Shown here in pieces: positions 55,329-64,000 of a DNA stretch of 64,000 bases. Position 1 is the first letter of the stretch. The number at the start of each line of letters is the position of its first letter. A model generated the notes under the pieces. It had not been told where the DNA came from and made no database searches. It saw nothing but the letters and a program-made list of their open reading frames with translations. This stretch comes from Streptomyces collinus (GTDB lineage Bacteria; Actinomycetota; Actinomycetes; Streptomycetales; Streptomycetaceae). Location: NCBI RefSeq assembly GCF_031348265.1, contig NZ_CP133771.1, positions 372,001 to 436,000 on the forward strand, read 5' to 3'. A program made the position numbers and the translations under genes.

Positions 55329-56351
55329 ATGGACACGCACGACACGACAGGGACCCTCGAAGACGCCCTCGGACGTCTCCACGCCTCGGGGCCGGAGCGG
55401 CTCGGCCGGCTCACCAATCACGCCCCGATGGTCGTGGAGGCGCTCACCGCACACGGCCGGGCGGACGCCGTGCACCGGTGGCTGGACCTGTACCGGCACA
55501 AACTGGAGGACCTGCCCCGGCCCGTCGCTCCCGTGACGGGCGCCGACTGGCGTTCGGCGCTGGGCGACCCGCGCCGGGCCGCCGACTGGATCGGGTACTT
55601 CGGCCGGGCGCTCACCGGGCAGCCGTGGCGGGACGTCCTCGCCGTGTGGTGGCCGCGGCTGCTGCCCGGGATGTACGGCGGCTCCACGCATCCCGTCATC
55701 CGCGTCGGGCATGCCGTACGGGCCCTGGGGGCCCACGAGAACGCGCCGCGGCTCGCCGAACTCGCGCACGGGCTGGGCTACTGGGCCGCCCGGCACCGGC
55801 CCGTCTCCGGCATCGCGGCCCTGCCCGCGGCCCCGAGTGCCGCGCGGTCCCTGGACGCCGTGCCTCCGATCGCCGACCCCCGGGGCGGATTCCCCGACCG
55901 GCTGGCGGCCGTACGGCGGTTGCCGCTGTGGGCGCAGAACGTGACCGGCCCGGACACGGCCCGGGAGCGCCTCGCCGAACTGGTGCGCGCCGCGACCCAC
56001 CGCTACGCCACCCACGGCCACGGCGAGGCGACCATGCTCGTGCACGCGGCGACCGCGCCCAACGCCGTCCTGCGCACCCTCGGCTCCCTGCCCCGCGCCC
56101 TGTGGGCACCGAGCCTGCACGCGGCGTGGACCGCGTCCGCGGCCGTCACCGCCATGTACGCCACCGCCGAACCCGTCGCGGACGTCCCCGCACCCCGGTG
56201 CACGGCGCAGGAGGTACTGGAACGGGCCCTCGCGCACGGTGACGAGCACGTCGTGAAGCTCACCGACACCGCCCTCGACGTCGGCGACGAGCGGGCCCTC
56301 GCCGCGGCCCTGCGGGCGGTGGAACTGAGCGATCCGCTCGTCCCGAACTGA
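55329..56351 (+). CDS. Questin oxidase-like family protein
   Basis: 340-aa protein of the questin oxidase-like family (Baeyer-Villiger type oxidation of anthraquinones in fungi; bacterial roles unknown). Start [26 protein letters not shown], then [57 protein letters not shown] with conserved His, and [21 protein letters not shown]. No cofactor motif can be seen. ATG 55329 has no clear ribosome binding site, and CATAGC just upstream could be the -10 of a nearly leaderless transcript. Confidence 0.85.
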   Translation: MDTHDTTGTLEDALGRLHASGPERLGRLTNHAPMVVEALTAHGRADAVHRWLDLYRHKLEDLPRPVAPVTGADWRSALGDPRRAADWIGYFGRALTGQPWRDVLAVWWPRLLPGMYGGSTHPVIRVGHAVRALGAHENAPRLAELAHGLGYWAARHRPVSGIAALPAAPSAARSLDAVPPIADPRGGFPDRLAAVRRLPLWAQNVTGPDTARERLAELVRAATHRYATHGHGEATMLVHAATAPNAVLRTLGSLPRALWAPSLHAAWTASAAVTAMYATAEPVADVPAPRCTAQEVLERALAHGDEHVVKLTDTALDVGDERALAAALRAVELSDPLVPN

Positions 56352-56419
56352 CGCCCGATACCCGGCAGTCGGAGGAGGTACGGGACCGACGCCCCCGCGG
56401 AAGGGTCTATCGTGTCCGC

Positions 56420-57355
56420 ATGTCCGTCCCCGAACTGATTCGCATCGTCTCCCGCGACTCCCCCATGGCCCTCGCCCAGGTGGAGCGCGTCCGGGCCGAG
56501 TTGGCCGCCGCCCATCCCGGAGTGCGCACCGAGGTCGTGCCGGTGAAGACCACCGGCGACAAGTGGATGGGCGATCTGTCCCAGGTCGAGGGCAAGGGCG
56601 CGTTCACCAAGGAGGTCGACGCGGCGCTGCTGGCCGGCGAGGCCGACCTCGCCGTGCACTGCGTGAAGGACGTGCCCGCCGACCGGCCGCTCCCGGCGGG
56701 CACGGTGTTCGCCGCGTTCCTCAAGCGGGACGACATCCGCGACGCCCTGATCCACCCGGGCGGGCTCACCCTGGACGAGCTGCCGGCCGGGACGCGGATC
56801 GGCACCTCCTCGGTGCGCCGCGTCGCACAACTGGCCGCCACGCACCCCCACCTGGTGTGTGTGCCGTTCCGCGGCAACGCCAACAAGCGTCTGGCGAAGC
56901 TGGCCGCCGGCGAGGCGGACGCCCTGCTGCTCGCGGTCTCCGGCCTGGAGCGCATCGGCCGCGAGGACGTGATCAGCGAGATCCTCTCGACGGAGACGAT
57001 GATGCCGCCCATCGGTGCGGGCGTGCTGGCGCTGCAGTGCCGCGAGGGAGACACCGCGCTGATCGACGCCGTGAGCGGCCTCGGCGACCCGGACACCTAC
57101 CGGGAGACCACCGCCGAGCGCATGTTCCTGCATGTGCTGCAAGGGCACTGCAACAGCCCCATCGCCGGGTTCGCGCAGGTGGACCGCAGTGGCGAACTGT
57201 CCCTGCGGGCCTGTGTGTTCACCCCGGACGGCAAGACCCGGCTCAACGCCCACGAGTGGGCGGGCCGGCTCGACCCGGCCACGCTCGGCACCTCGGTCGC
57301 CGTGGCCCTGCTGCGCCAGGGCGCCCGCGAGATCATCGACGGCATCCCGCACTGA
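56420..57355 (+). CDS. hemC: Hydroxymethylbilane synthase (porphobilinogen deaminase), unlinked copy
   Basis: 311-aa enzyme that joins four porphobilinogen units in haem and cobalamin synthesis. Catalytic Asp84 in [11 protein letters not shown], cofactor-attaching Cys244 in [11 protein letters not shown], Arg/Lys-rich substrate loops ([24 protein letters not shown]). The N-terminus [17 protein letters not shown] departs slightly from the usual GSxxSxLAxxQ. Streptomyces usually carry hemC beside hemA and hemB; here it stands alone between a questin-oxidase-like gene and a hypothetical gene, so it may be a second copy. Confidence 0.92.
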   Translation: MSVPELIRIVSRDSPMALAQVERVRAELAAAHPGVRTEVVPVKTTGDKWMGDLSQVEGKGAFTKEVDAALLAGEADLAVHCVKDVPADRPLPAGTVFAAFLKRDDIRDALIHPGGLTLDELPAGTRIGTSSVRRVAQLAATHPHLVCVPFRGNANKRLAKLAAGEADALLLAVSGLERIGREDVISEILSTETMMPPIGAGVLALQCREGDTALIDAVSGLGDPDTYRETTAERMFLHVLQGHCNSPIAGFAQVDRSGELSLRACVFTPDGKTRLNAHEWAGRLDPATLGTSVAVALLRQGAREIIDGIPH

Positions 57356-57379
57356 TCAGCGCGACACCCTGACACGGGA

Positions 57380-57901
57380 TCAGGCGGTGCCTTCCTCCGC
57401 CTGGTCCCGCAGGAAGACGCTCACCTGGTGCGCCAGGCTGTCCCGCACCGGACCCTGCTGGGCCCCGGCAGGGCCCTCGTGCGCGCCGATGCCGCCCGCC
57501 CACAGCCGGCGGGCGGTCCACTCCTCCTCGACGCGCAACTGCACCTGGACGTCCACGAGGCCCAGGGACGCCTCGGCACCGGCCGCGTACAGCACGGCGG
57601 TGGCCCGGCGCAGCGGATAGACGTCGAAGCCCTCGATGAACTGCGAGTTGCGCCAGTCGATGAAGGCACTCTCCCCGTCCGGGCCGAGCCGCACGTCGAT
57701 CTGGCCGTCCTCGAGGTGGACGCCGAGATGGCGGCTGCCGCGGTTCTCGACCGTCACGCGGAGGCAGAAGTACGTCAGTCCGTCGGCGGCGTCGTCCCGG
57801 CCGCGGGGCGGCTCGGCCAGCTCCAGACGGTGGACGCGGACGCGCAGACCGGCGTGCTCGTCGTACTCCTGCCAGTCCCCGACCACGTTCGGCTCGTACA
57901 C
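57380..57901 (-). CDS. Streptomyces hypothetical protein, beta-sandwich type
   Basis: 173-aa soluble protein of unknown role. It begins YEPNVVGDWQEYDEHAGLRVRVHRLELAEP and contains LTYFCLRVTVENRGSRHLGVHLEDGQIDVRLG and FIDWRNSQFIEGFDVYPLRRATAVLYAAG, a strand pattern like DUF4352-type or immunoglobulin-like domains, but without signal peptide. GTG 57901 follows GAGAGG. An inverted-repeat-flanked TTGACA promoter lies upstream. Convergent with hemC. Confidence 0.75.
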   Translation of the reverse strand: MYEPNVVGDWQEYDEHAGLRVRVHRLELAEPPRGRDDAADGLTYFCLRVTVENRGSRHLGVHLEDGQIDVRLGPDGESAFIDWRNSQFIEGFDVYPLRRATAVLYAAGAEASLGLVDVQVQLRVEEEWTARRLWAGGIGAHEGPAGAQQGPVRDSLAHQVSVFLRDQAEEGTA

Positions 57902-57945
57902 GCTGCACCTCTCGACCTCTGGAAGCTGCTTCCTATCTGTGGTCT

Positions 57946-58012
57946 CAGCGCACTGTCAAATGAGCAGAATGCGCTGTGGCCAGGCAGTTCATCCTTTTTG
58001 ATCGGTGATCAA
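57946..58012 (-). promoter_or_regulatory. AT-richer promoter region with two inverted repeats
   Basis: CAGCGCA (57946-57952) and TGCGCTG (57970-57976) form a 7-bp inverted repeat that encloses a perfect minus-strand -35 TTGACA (57959-57954); a poor -10 lies near 57936. A second perfect palindrome TTGATC-GGT-GATCAA occupies 57998-58012. They lie 45-111 nt upstream of the hypothetical gene at 57380-57901. Confidence 0.5.
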
Positions 58013-58092
58013 GCCGTGCCCAGCGGTTATCCGGAAACAGGTGGAGAAAGCGCTTGCTCCGGCGTGCCGCACATCACTTCCACGAGTGAAGA

Positions 58093-58954
58093 TCAACGGG
58101 CCAGCCGGCCCAGCAGGGCCGAGGCGGCGGTGACGCCGAGCGCGGCCGCGATGAACAGCACCACGAAGTCGGACACCGGATGGGGGGGATGTGCCGAGAA
58201 GGAGGCCGCGCAGGGCGTCCACCTCGTAGCTGAGCGGGTTGGCCTTGCTGACGCTCTGCAGCCAGCCCGGCATCACGGACACCGGGTACAGGGCGTTGGA
58301 GCCGAAGAACAGCGGCATCGTGATCGCCTGCCCGATGCCCATGAGGCGGTCGCGGCTGAGCACGATGCCGGCGATGGTCATCGACAGGCAGGAGAAGAAG
58401 GCCGAGCCGAGGACGACGATCGCGGCGACGGCGAGCAGCTTGAGCGGGTTCCAGGTCAGGGCCACGCCCAGCAGAGCGGCGATGAGGAGCACGACGACGG
58501 CCTGGACGAGCGACTTCACCCCGGCCGCGAACGCCTTGCCGGTGATGAGCGCCGATCGTGGAGTGGGGGTGACGAGGAGCTTGTTGAGGACTCCGGCGTC
58601 ACGCTCCCAGATGATCTGGATGCCGTACAAGATGGCGATGAACATCGCGGACTGGGCGATGATGCCGGGCGCCAGGTAGTCGACGTACGGGATGCCGCCG
58701 GTGGGGATCGCCTTGATGCGGGTGAAGGTCTGACCGAAGATCAGCAGCCAGAGGGCGGGCTGGACCGCGCGGGTGTAGAGCTCGGTGCGGTCGTGGCGCA
58801 GCTTCTGCAGTTCGACCGCGCACATCGCGCCGACGCGGGCGGGCAGCAGCCGCCAACCGGCGCGGGGCGGCGGGGGTTTCAGCAGCAGGTCGATGCCGTG
58901 GCCGCGGGCGGGGTCAGCCGACACGGCGCGCGGTGCGGCGGGTGCTTCGGACAT
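58093..58954 (-). pseudogene. ABC-2 type exporter permease, frameshifted near the C-terminus
   Basis: Membrane subunit of a DrrB-like drug exporter: NPLK-type loop, YGIQIIWERDAGVLNKLLVTPTPRSALITGKAF, SCLSMTIAGIVLSRDRLMGIGQAITMPLFFGSNALYPVSVMPGWLQSVSKANPLSYEVDALRGLLLG. After LLLGTSP a run of seven C (58182-58188) has one base too many. Reading with six restores HPVSDFVVLFIAAALGVTAASALLGRLAR and the stop at 58093. As written the frame runs on to 57989 and loses the last helix. ATG 58954 has AGGAG upstream. The neighbouring ATPase gene is also frameshifted. Confidence 0.82.
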
Positions 58955-59796
58955 CGCGGAAATCTCCTGCCTCGTCGTCGAGACCGCTGCCGGCCACGTC
59001 CCGGAAGACGTCCTCCAGCGTGGGCGGCGCGCCCTGGGCGGCCCCCGCGGCGCCGCGCCGGGCGCCGAGTCCCGCCCTGAGCTCGGCCGTGGGGCCGAGG
59101 GCCCGGATCCGGCCACGGTGCATCAGGGCGACCCGGTCGCAGTACTGGTCGGCTTCGTCCATGGAGTGGGTGGTCACGAGCACGGTCATGCCGGTGGCTT
59201 CGCGGACGGCGCCGATGTGCTCCCACACGCCGGTGCGGGCGATCGGGTCGAGGCCGATGGTGGGCTCGTCGAGGATCAGCAGCCGTGGGGCGCTGACCAG
59301 GGCCTGGGCGAGTTCGAGCCGGCGGACCATGCCGCCGGAGTACGTGGCGGCCAGCAGGTCGGCGGCGTCCGCGAGATCGACCGCGGCCAGGGCCTGGGTG
59401 ACCCGTTCGGCGCGTTCCGGGCGGGGCACGTCGAAGACCCGGACGAACAGGGCGACGTTCTCCCGCCCGGTGAGTCCGGGCGTCCGCGGACAGTTGCTGC
59501 GGGACGTAGCCGAGCAGGCGGCGTACGGCCATGCGATCCCCGGCGGTGTCGTGGCCGAAGACGCGGACCATGCCGGCGGGCACGGGCAGCAGGGTGGTGA
59601 TGCAGCGGATGGCGGTGGTCTTGCCGGCGCCGTTGGGCCCGAGCAGCCCGAAGACCTCGCCCTGCCGGACGGTGAGGTCGAGTCCGTCCACGGCGTTGTG
59701 GTCGCCGAAGGCGTAGGTGAGCCCGGTGCAGGCGACGGCGTCGGCCGGGGGTGAGGTGGTCGCGTCTGTCCCGGACGGTGCGGTGTCGGGCGTCAT
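58914..59796 (-). pseudogene. ABC exporter ATP-binding protein (DrrA-like), frameshifted
   Basis: ATPase of the same exporter. The first frame from ATG 59796 gives Walker A LGPNGAGKTTAIRC and ends as LLGYVPQQLSADA; the second gives GLTGRENVALFVRVFDVPRPERAERVTQAL, signature YSGGMVRRLELAQAL, Walker B LLILDEPTIGLDP and the H-loop THSMDEAD, to the stop at 58914. One extra C in the run at 59478-59480 separates the frames. The start overlaps the MarR stop (ATGA), and the end overlaps the permease start. Both ABC genes would be intact with single-base corrections. Confidence 0.85.
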
Positions 59797-60248
59797 GACT
59801 CCTCGGCTTCCTCGTGCAGGGTGTCGGCCAGCTTGCGCAGGGCCGGGACCGCCGCCTGGAGCGCCCGGCGGTCCGGCTCGTCGAGGCGCGCCACATGGCG
59901 GCGTACGAGTTCGGCCCGGCGCCGGCGCCAGTCGCGCAGCCGCGCCTCGGCGGCGGGGGTGGGCAGCAGCCGGGCGGCCCGGCGGTCGGAAGGGTCGGTC
60001 TCGCGGACCAGGTAGCCCGCCCCTGCCAGCCGGTTGCCGAGGGTGGACACCGAGTTGGCCGCCAGACCCAGCTCCCTGGCCGCGTCGGAGATGCCGACGC
60101 CGGGCCGCACCACGACCAGACGCAGCAGTTCCACCTCGGCGCCGCGCAGCCGCGGGTCGGGCGTCTGCCGCCGCAGGCGCCGCCGGATCAGCCGCTGGAC
60201 ATCGACGAGTGCGTCGGCCAGCTCTTCGGGGAAGGTCTCCGGCTCCAT
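59793..60248 (-). CDS. MarR-family regulator of the ABC exporter operon
   Basis: 151-aa winged-helix repressor. Recognition region ISDAARELGLAANSVSTLGNRLAGAGYLVRETDPSDRRAARLLPT, with the DxRxx wing typical of MarR. First gene of an operon with the ATPase and permease genes, coupled by an ATGA overlap. A perfect 25-bp palindrome 5 nt upstream of ATG 60248 must be its operator, so it probably represses its own operon until a drug-like ligand binds. Confidence 0.92.
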   Translation of the reverse strand: MEPETFPEELADALVDVQRLIRRRLRRQTPDPRLRGAEVELLRLVVVRPGVGISDAARELGLAANSVSTLGNRLAGAGYLVRETDPSDRRAARLLPTPAAEARLRDWRRRRAELVRRHVARLDEPDRRALQAAVPALRKLADTLHEEAEES

Positions 60249-60252
60249 GCGA

Positions 60253-60277
60253 GATTAGCTCTGTAGCAGAGCTAATC
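60253..60277. promoter_or_regulatory. Perfect palindromic operator of the MarR-ABC operon
   Basis: Two perfect 11-bp arms, GATTAGCTCTG and CAGAGCTAATC, around the centre TAG, immediately upstream of the MarR start codon. Confidence 0.85.
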
Positions 60278-60559
60278 GGCCCATGGCGAGGTCGAGGGAG
60301 GTCAAGAGACGCCCAGGGCGCTCGGGAACGGCAGCGGATCCGGTCGGCGGGCGGACTGGGAGCGCCCGTGACACCCGATTGCCGTATTGTCTTAATTGTT
60401 TCACTTTGCCCCTGCCTGGGGATGGGCAGGGAAGTGCTTCGGACAGGAGGCACGTGCGTGGGAGCCGGCAGACCGGGCCCCCGGTGCTCTCCGTGAGGAC
60501 CGAGTCCGCTCCTCCCGCGGTGTCTGTCCATTCAGCACCTGCTCAGGGAGGTGCGCACC
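60278..60559. other. Divergent region before the sigma-factor gene
   Basis: With the operator at 60253-60277 this completes a 311-bp gene-free region. The MarR side carries only the operator. The sigma side has an AT-rich stretch (TTGTCTTAATTGTTTCAC, 60387-60404) leading into a SigB-like promoter. No coding signal was seen. Confidence 0.5.
60398..60423 (+). promoter_or_regulatory. SigB-like promoter candidate of the sigma-factor gene
   Basis: GTTT, 16 nt, GGGGAT. It fits GNNT-N16-GGGTAY except at one or two positions in the -10. It lies about 140 nt upstream of ATG 60560; sigma factors of this family are often autoregulated. Confidence 0.35.
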
Positions 60560-61351
60560 ATGCGTATCGCCGGCAGCACCCGAACGCACCCCCACGACGA
60601 CGCGCCCGACACCGCCGCGGCGTTCGCGCGGCTCGCGCGGCTGCCCGAGGGGCCCGAGCGCAAGGCCCTGCGCGACGAACTGGTCGAGGCCTGGCTCCCC
60701 ATGGCCGAGCGGATCGCCGTCCGCTTCCGGGGCCGTGGCGAGGCCCTGGAGGACCTCTACCAGGTGGCGGCCCTCGGCCTCGTGAAGGCGGTCGACCACT
60801 ACGACCCGGCCCGCGGCAACGCCTTCGAGGCGTACGCGGTGCCGACGGTCACCGGCGAGATCAAGCGCCACTTCCGTGACCACATGTGGACGCTGCATGT
60901 CCCCCGCCGGGTCCAGGACCTGCGCAACCGGGTGCGGCACGCCGCGAAGGAACTGTCGCAGACCACCCCGGGCCGCTCCCCCACGGTCGCCGAGATCGCC
61001 GACTACGCCCAGCTCACCGAAGGCGAGGTGCGCACCGGCATGGAGGCCCTGGAGTGCTTCTCCGCGCTGTCGCTGGAGGCGGAGATGCCCGGGACGGACG
61101 GCTATGCCCTCGGGGACGCGATCGGCGGGCCCGACCCGGCCTTCGACACCGTCGTGGACCGGGTGGCCGTCAGGCCCTGCCTGGAGGCGCTGCCCGAGCG
61201 CGAGCGGATCATCCTCTATCTGCGGTTCTTCAAGGGCATGACGCAGAGCCGGATCGCCGAGCAGCTCGGCATCTCGCAGATGCATGTCTCACGGCTGCTC
61301 AGCAGCTGCTTCGCCCATCTGCGTGAGGAACTGCTGACGGAGGCCCGCTGA
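60560..61351 (+). CDS. SigB/SigF/SigG-family RNA polymerase sigma factor
   Basis: 263-aa stress or developmental sigma factor. Region 2: LEDLYQVAALGLVKAVDHYDPARGNAFEAYAVPTVTGEIKRHFRDHMWTLHVPRR in outline. Region 3: SPTVAEIADYAQLTEGEVRTGMEAL. Region 4: LPERERIILYLRFFKGMTQSRIAEQLGISQMHVSRLL. ATG 60560 is preferred because GGGAGG lies 8 nt upstream; GTG 60551 overlaps it. No anti-sigma gene is adjacent; the SpoIIE/HATPase protein at 47308 could belong to such a partner-switch. Faces the ANTAR gene across a terminator. Confidence 0.95.
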   Translation: MRIAGSTRTHPHDDAPDTAAAFARLARLPEGPERKALRDELVEAWLPMAERIAVRFRGRGEALEDLYQVAALGLVKAVDHYDPARGNAFEAYAVPTVTGEIKRHFRDHMWTLHVPRRVQDLRNRVRHAAKELSQTTPGRSPTVAEIADYAQLTEGEVRTGMEALECFSALSLEAEMPGTDGYALGDAIGGPDPAFDTVVDRVAVRPCLEALPERERIILYLRFFKGMTQSRIAEQLGISQMHVSRLLSSCFAHLREELLTEAR

Positions 61352-61372
61352 AGCGGGGGGTGGTCGTTCCGG

Positions 61373-61399
61373 CGCCGCCGGGTCACGCCTCCGGCGGCG
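61373..61399. terminator. Hairpin between sigma-factor and ANTAR genes
   Basis: Perfect 9-bp stem CGCCGCCGG / CCGGCGGCG with a 9-nt loop; it overlaps the last codons of the ANTAR gene and serves convergent transcripts. Confidence 0.65.
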
Positions 61400-61703
61400 A
61401 TCCGGGGATCTGCGTCGGTCCGGCCCGGTCGAGGGCGTCCTCCAGGGCGGCCCGGATCTCCTCGGGCATCACGCCCGTGCGCCCCCAGACGAGGATCAGT
61501 TCCGCGACATTGCGCAGCTTGATGTTGGTGTGCTGGGAGACCTCCTTCAGCACGGCCCACCCCTGGTCCGGGGAGATCCGGCCGAGCGCGACGACCATCC
61601 CGATCGCCTGGTCCACGACGGCGTGGGAGACGACCGCCTCCTTCAGCTGCTGGACCTCTTCCTGCAGCGCGAAGATCCGATCCGAGCCCCCGTCCGTGGG
61701 CAT
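61383..61703 (-). CDS. ANTAR-domain RNA-binding protein
   Basis: 106-aa single-domain ANTAR protein. A short coiled-coil-like lead (RIFALQEEVQQLKEAVVSHAVVDQAIGM) runs into the ANTAR three-helix core (VVALGRISPDQGWAVLKEVSQHTNIKLRNVAELIL). ANTAR proteins bind paired hexaloop RNA hairpins and prevent transcription termination. There is no receiver or GAF domain, so activity control must be supplied in trans. ATG 61703 has GGAGG 5 nt upstream; the GTG two codons before overlaps it. Confidence 0.9.
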   Translation of the reverse strand: MPTDGGSDRIFALQEEVQQLKEAVVSHAVVDQAIGMVVALGRISPDQGWAVLKEVSQHTNIKLRNVAELILVWGRTGVMPEEIRAALEDALDRAGPTQIPGSPPEA

Positions 61704-61891
61704 GGTCACCTCCGGGTCCGGTGCGCCGCTGCGCCCGAGGTCTCATGGGGTGCTTGAGTACCTTGACGCAGTGTCCGACCCCTCCATCGTCGTCACTCGG
61801 GCCGCCCGGTGCCACCGGGGCGGACCAGGCCGGACGCCGTTTCGGCGCCCCCGCCGGGGTACTCGGCAGGCGCCCACAGCGGTTCCGGTTG

Positions 61892-61903
61892 GACACTGGT
61901 GTC
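61892..61903. promoter_or_regulatory. Inverted repeat upstream of the VOC gene
   Basis: GACAC-TG-GTGTC, 12 bp, 47 nt upstream of the VOC start. A related GGACACTGCGTCAA occurs on the minus strand at about 61762-61775, upstream of the ANTAR gene. Possibly one regulator for both divergent genes. Confidence 0.4.
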
Positions 61904-61949
61904 AATCCTCAGGTGGCTGCCAGGCCGACGAGATCAGGACGCGACTGCC

Positions 61950-62753
61950 ATGAACCACGACATGCCCACCTCCTCCGGCACCAAGGACGTCGTCTCATCA
62001 CACTCCGTGTTCGGCGCGCCCTGCTGGGTGAGCCTGACCAGCCGGGACGTCAAGGCGACCGAGGAGTTCTACGGGGCCGTGCTGGGCTGGCAGTGGCGGC
62101 CGGCCAAGCTGGGCGACCGGTTCCGGATCGCGCTGGCGGACGGCTCGCCGGTGGCCGGGATCGCGGGGGTGGCGGCCATGTGGCAGATGGCGGTGGCGTG
62201 GACGCCGTACTTCGCGGTGCGCAGCGCGGACGACGCGGCCGCGCGGGTGCAGGAGCGCATGGGCACGGTCGCCGTCGGGCCGATCTCCCTGCCGCCGGGC
62301 CGGGCCGCGCTGCTGGCCGACCGTGACGGGGCGACGTTCGGCATCTGGGAGGGCGACCTCTTCACCGACTGGGAGACCTGGCGCAACGCGCAGCCGGCCT
62401 TCATCACGCTCCACACCCGTGACGCCTTCGACGCGGCGATCTTCTACGGCGAGGTGCTCGACTGGGCGACGCAGCGCCCCGGCTGCTGCGAGGTCCACTA
62501 CGAGGGCGGCGAGGTCGTGCTGCGCAGCCGCGGGGACGTGGTGGCCCGGATCGAGTCCGGCGCCCTGGAGGCGGCCCCCGACCCCGCGATCCGGCCGCAC
62601 TGGCAGGTCCACTTCTCCGTCGACGACGTGGAGGCCTGCGCCCGCGCGGCGGAGCTGCACGGCGGCAGTGTGCTGTCCAAGGGCAGTGACGAGGCGGTGC
62701 TGCGGGACCATGACGGCGCGCAGTTCACGGTGACCGCGCGCCGCGGCCGCTGA
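61950..62753 (+). CDS. Two-domain VOC (glyoxalase/dioxygenase fold) protein
   Basis: 267-aa protein with two tandem VOC domains. The first runs from GAPCWVSLTSRDVKATEEFYGAVLGWQWRP to DRDGATFGIWEGD, the second from PAFITLHTRDAFDAAIFYGEVLDWATQ to DHDGAQFTVTARRGR. Metal-site residues His/Glu appear only in part, so it may bind a ligand rather than catalyse. Similar to streptomycete proteins annotated as hydroxylases or antibiotic-binding VOCs. ATG 61950 is chosen by domain start. Convergent with glgX. Confidence 0.88.
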   Translation: MNHDMPTSSGTKDVVSSHSVFGAPCWVSLTSRDVKATEEFYGAVLGWQWRPAKLGDRFRIALADGSPVAGIAGVAAMWQMAVAWTPYFAVRSADDAAARVQERMGTVAVGPISLPPGRAALLADRDGATFGIWEGDLFTDWETWRNAQPAFITLHTRDAFDAAIFYGEVLDWATQRPGCCEVHYEGGEVVLRSRGDVVARIESGALEAAPDPAIRPHWQVHFSVDDVEACARAAELHGGSVLSKGSDEAVLRDHDGAQFTVTARRGR

Positions 62754-62759
62754 CCCGCG

Positions 62760-64000
<1,241 letters not shown>

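Noticed and set aside
56355..56362. GGGTAT on the minus strand near hemC
   Set aside because: No GNNT at the correct distance and no minus-strand gene downstream in that orientation.
60355..60370. TGGGAGCGCCCG as a CebR box
   Set aside because: Only the left half matches; the right arm is not CTCCCA.

Overview
The window is high-GC actinobacterial DNA from a Streptomyces-like chromosome. The evidence is the strong GC bias at third codon positions, frequent GTG/TTG starts, a complete conservon (cvnABCD plus two cytochrome P450s), DUF1996 and ANTAR proteins, and palindromes matching the CebR operator. No rRNA, tRNA, CRISPR array, insertion sequence or prophage was seen. About 60 genes are supported.

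Layout. 1-2.4 kb: a secreted DUF1996-type protein (cut by the left edge), a frameshifted lytic polysaccharide monooxygenase (LPMO) and an acetyltransferase. A TGGGAGCGCTCCCA-type CebR box precedes each of the last two. 2.5-22.7 kb: a region dense in stress and envelope functions. It holds YihY, a flavodoxin-like protein, Holin-X/DUF3618, SRPBCC, a very large P-type ATPase, a nucleotidyltransferase-BON-metallophosphoesterase operon, DoxX, hemerythrin, fructosamine kinase, catalase and several Streptomyces proteins of unknown function. Three operons or genes here carry good matches to the SigB-type promoter GNNT-N14-16-GGGTAY. Two decayed gene relics lie at 13.0-15.1 kb. 23.0-28.6 kb: the conservon, a membrane-associated G-protein-like signalling module. 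Its first P450 has lost the normally invariant ExxR arginine. 28.9-38.3 kb: a PucR-type regulator, YciO/Sua5, dienelactone hydrolase, an MHYT membrane protein, a second metallophosphoesterase, a convergent flavin monooxygenase/TauD pair with palindromic operators, and a secreted FG-GAP protein.

38.4-45.7 kb: a self-contained fructan locus. A Tat-exported GH32 enzyme is divergent from an ABC sugar importer (binding protein and two permeases, no ATPase) and a cytoplasmic GH32, with a LacI regulator at the end. Two related operator-like sites sit in the divergent promoter region. 45.8-54.3 kb: an aldo/keto reductase, a stand-alone LigD-type 3'-phosphoesterase, a PAS-GAF-SpoIIE phosphatase with an ATPase domain, BCP peroxiredoxin with a DoxX-like protein, an AraC regulator beside an MFS exporter, a MarR regulator and an ATP-dependent DNA ligase. 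The phosphoesterase and ligase look like separated parts of an end-joining toolkit. 54.5-64 kb: an NLP/NPP1 secreted protein, a questin-oxidase-like protein, an unlinked hemC, a MarR-ABC exporter operon with a 25-bp operator and two frameshifts, a SigB/F/G-family sigma factor, an ANTAR protein, a two-domain VOC protein and the 3' part of glgX (cut by the right edge).

Caution: frame breaks at 1419-1422, 58182-58188 and 59478-59480 are single-base changes in G/C runs, so assembly error must be weighed against true gene loss. All functions are inferred from recognised motifs and remembered families; no database search was run.
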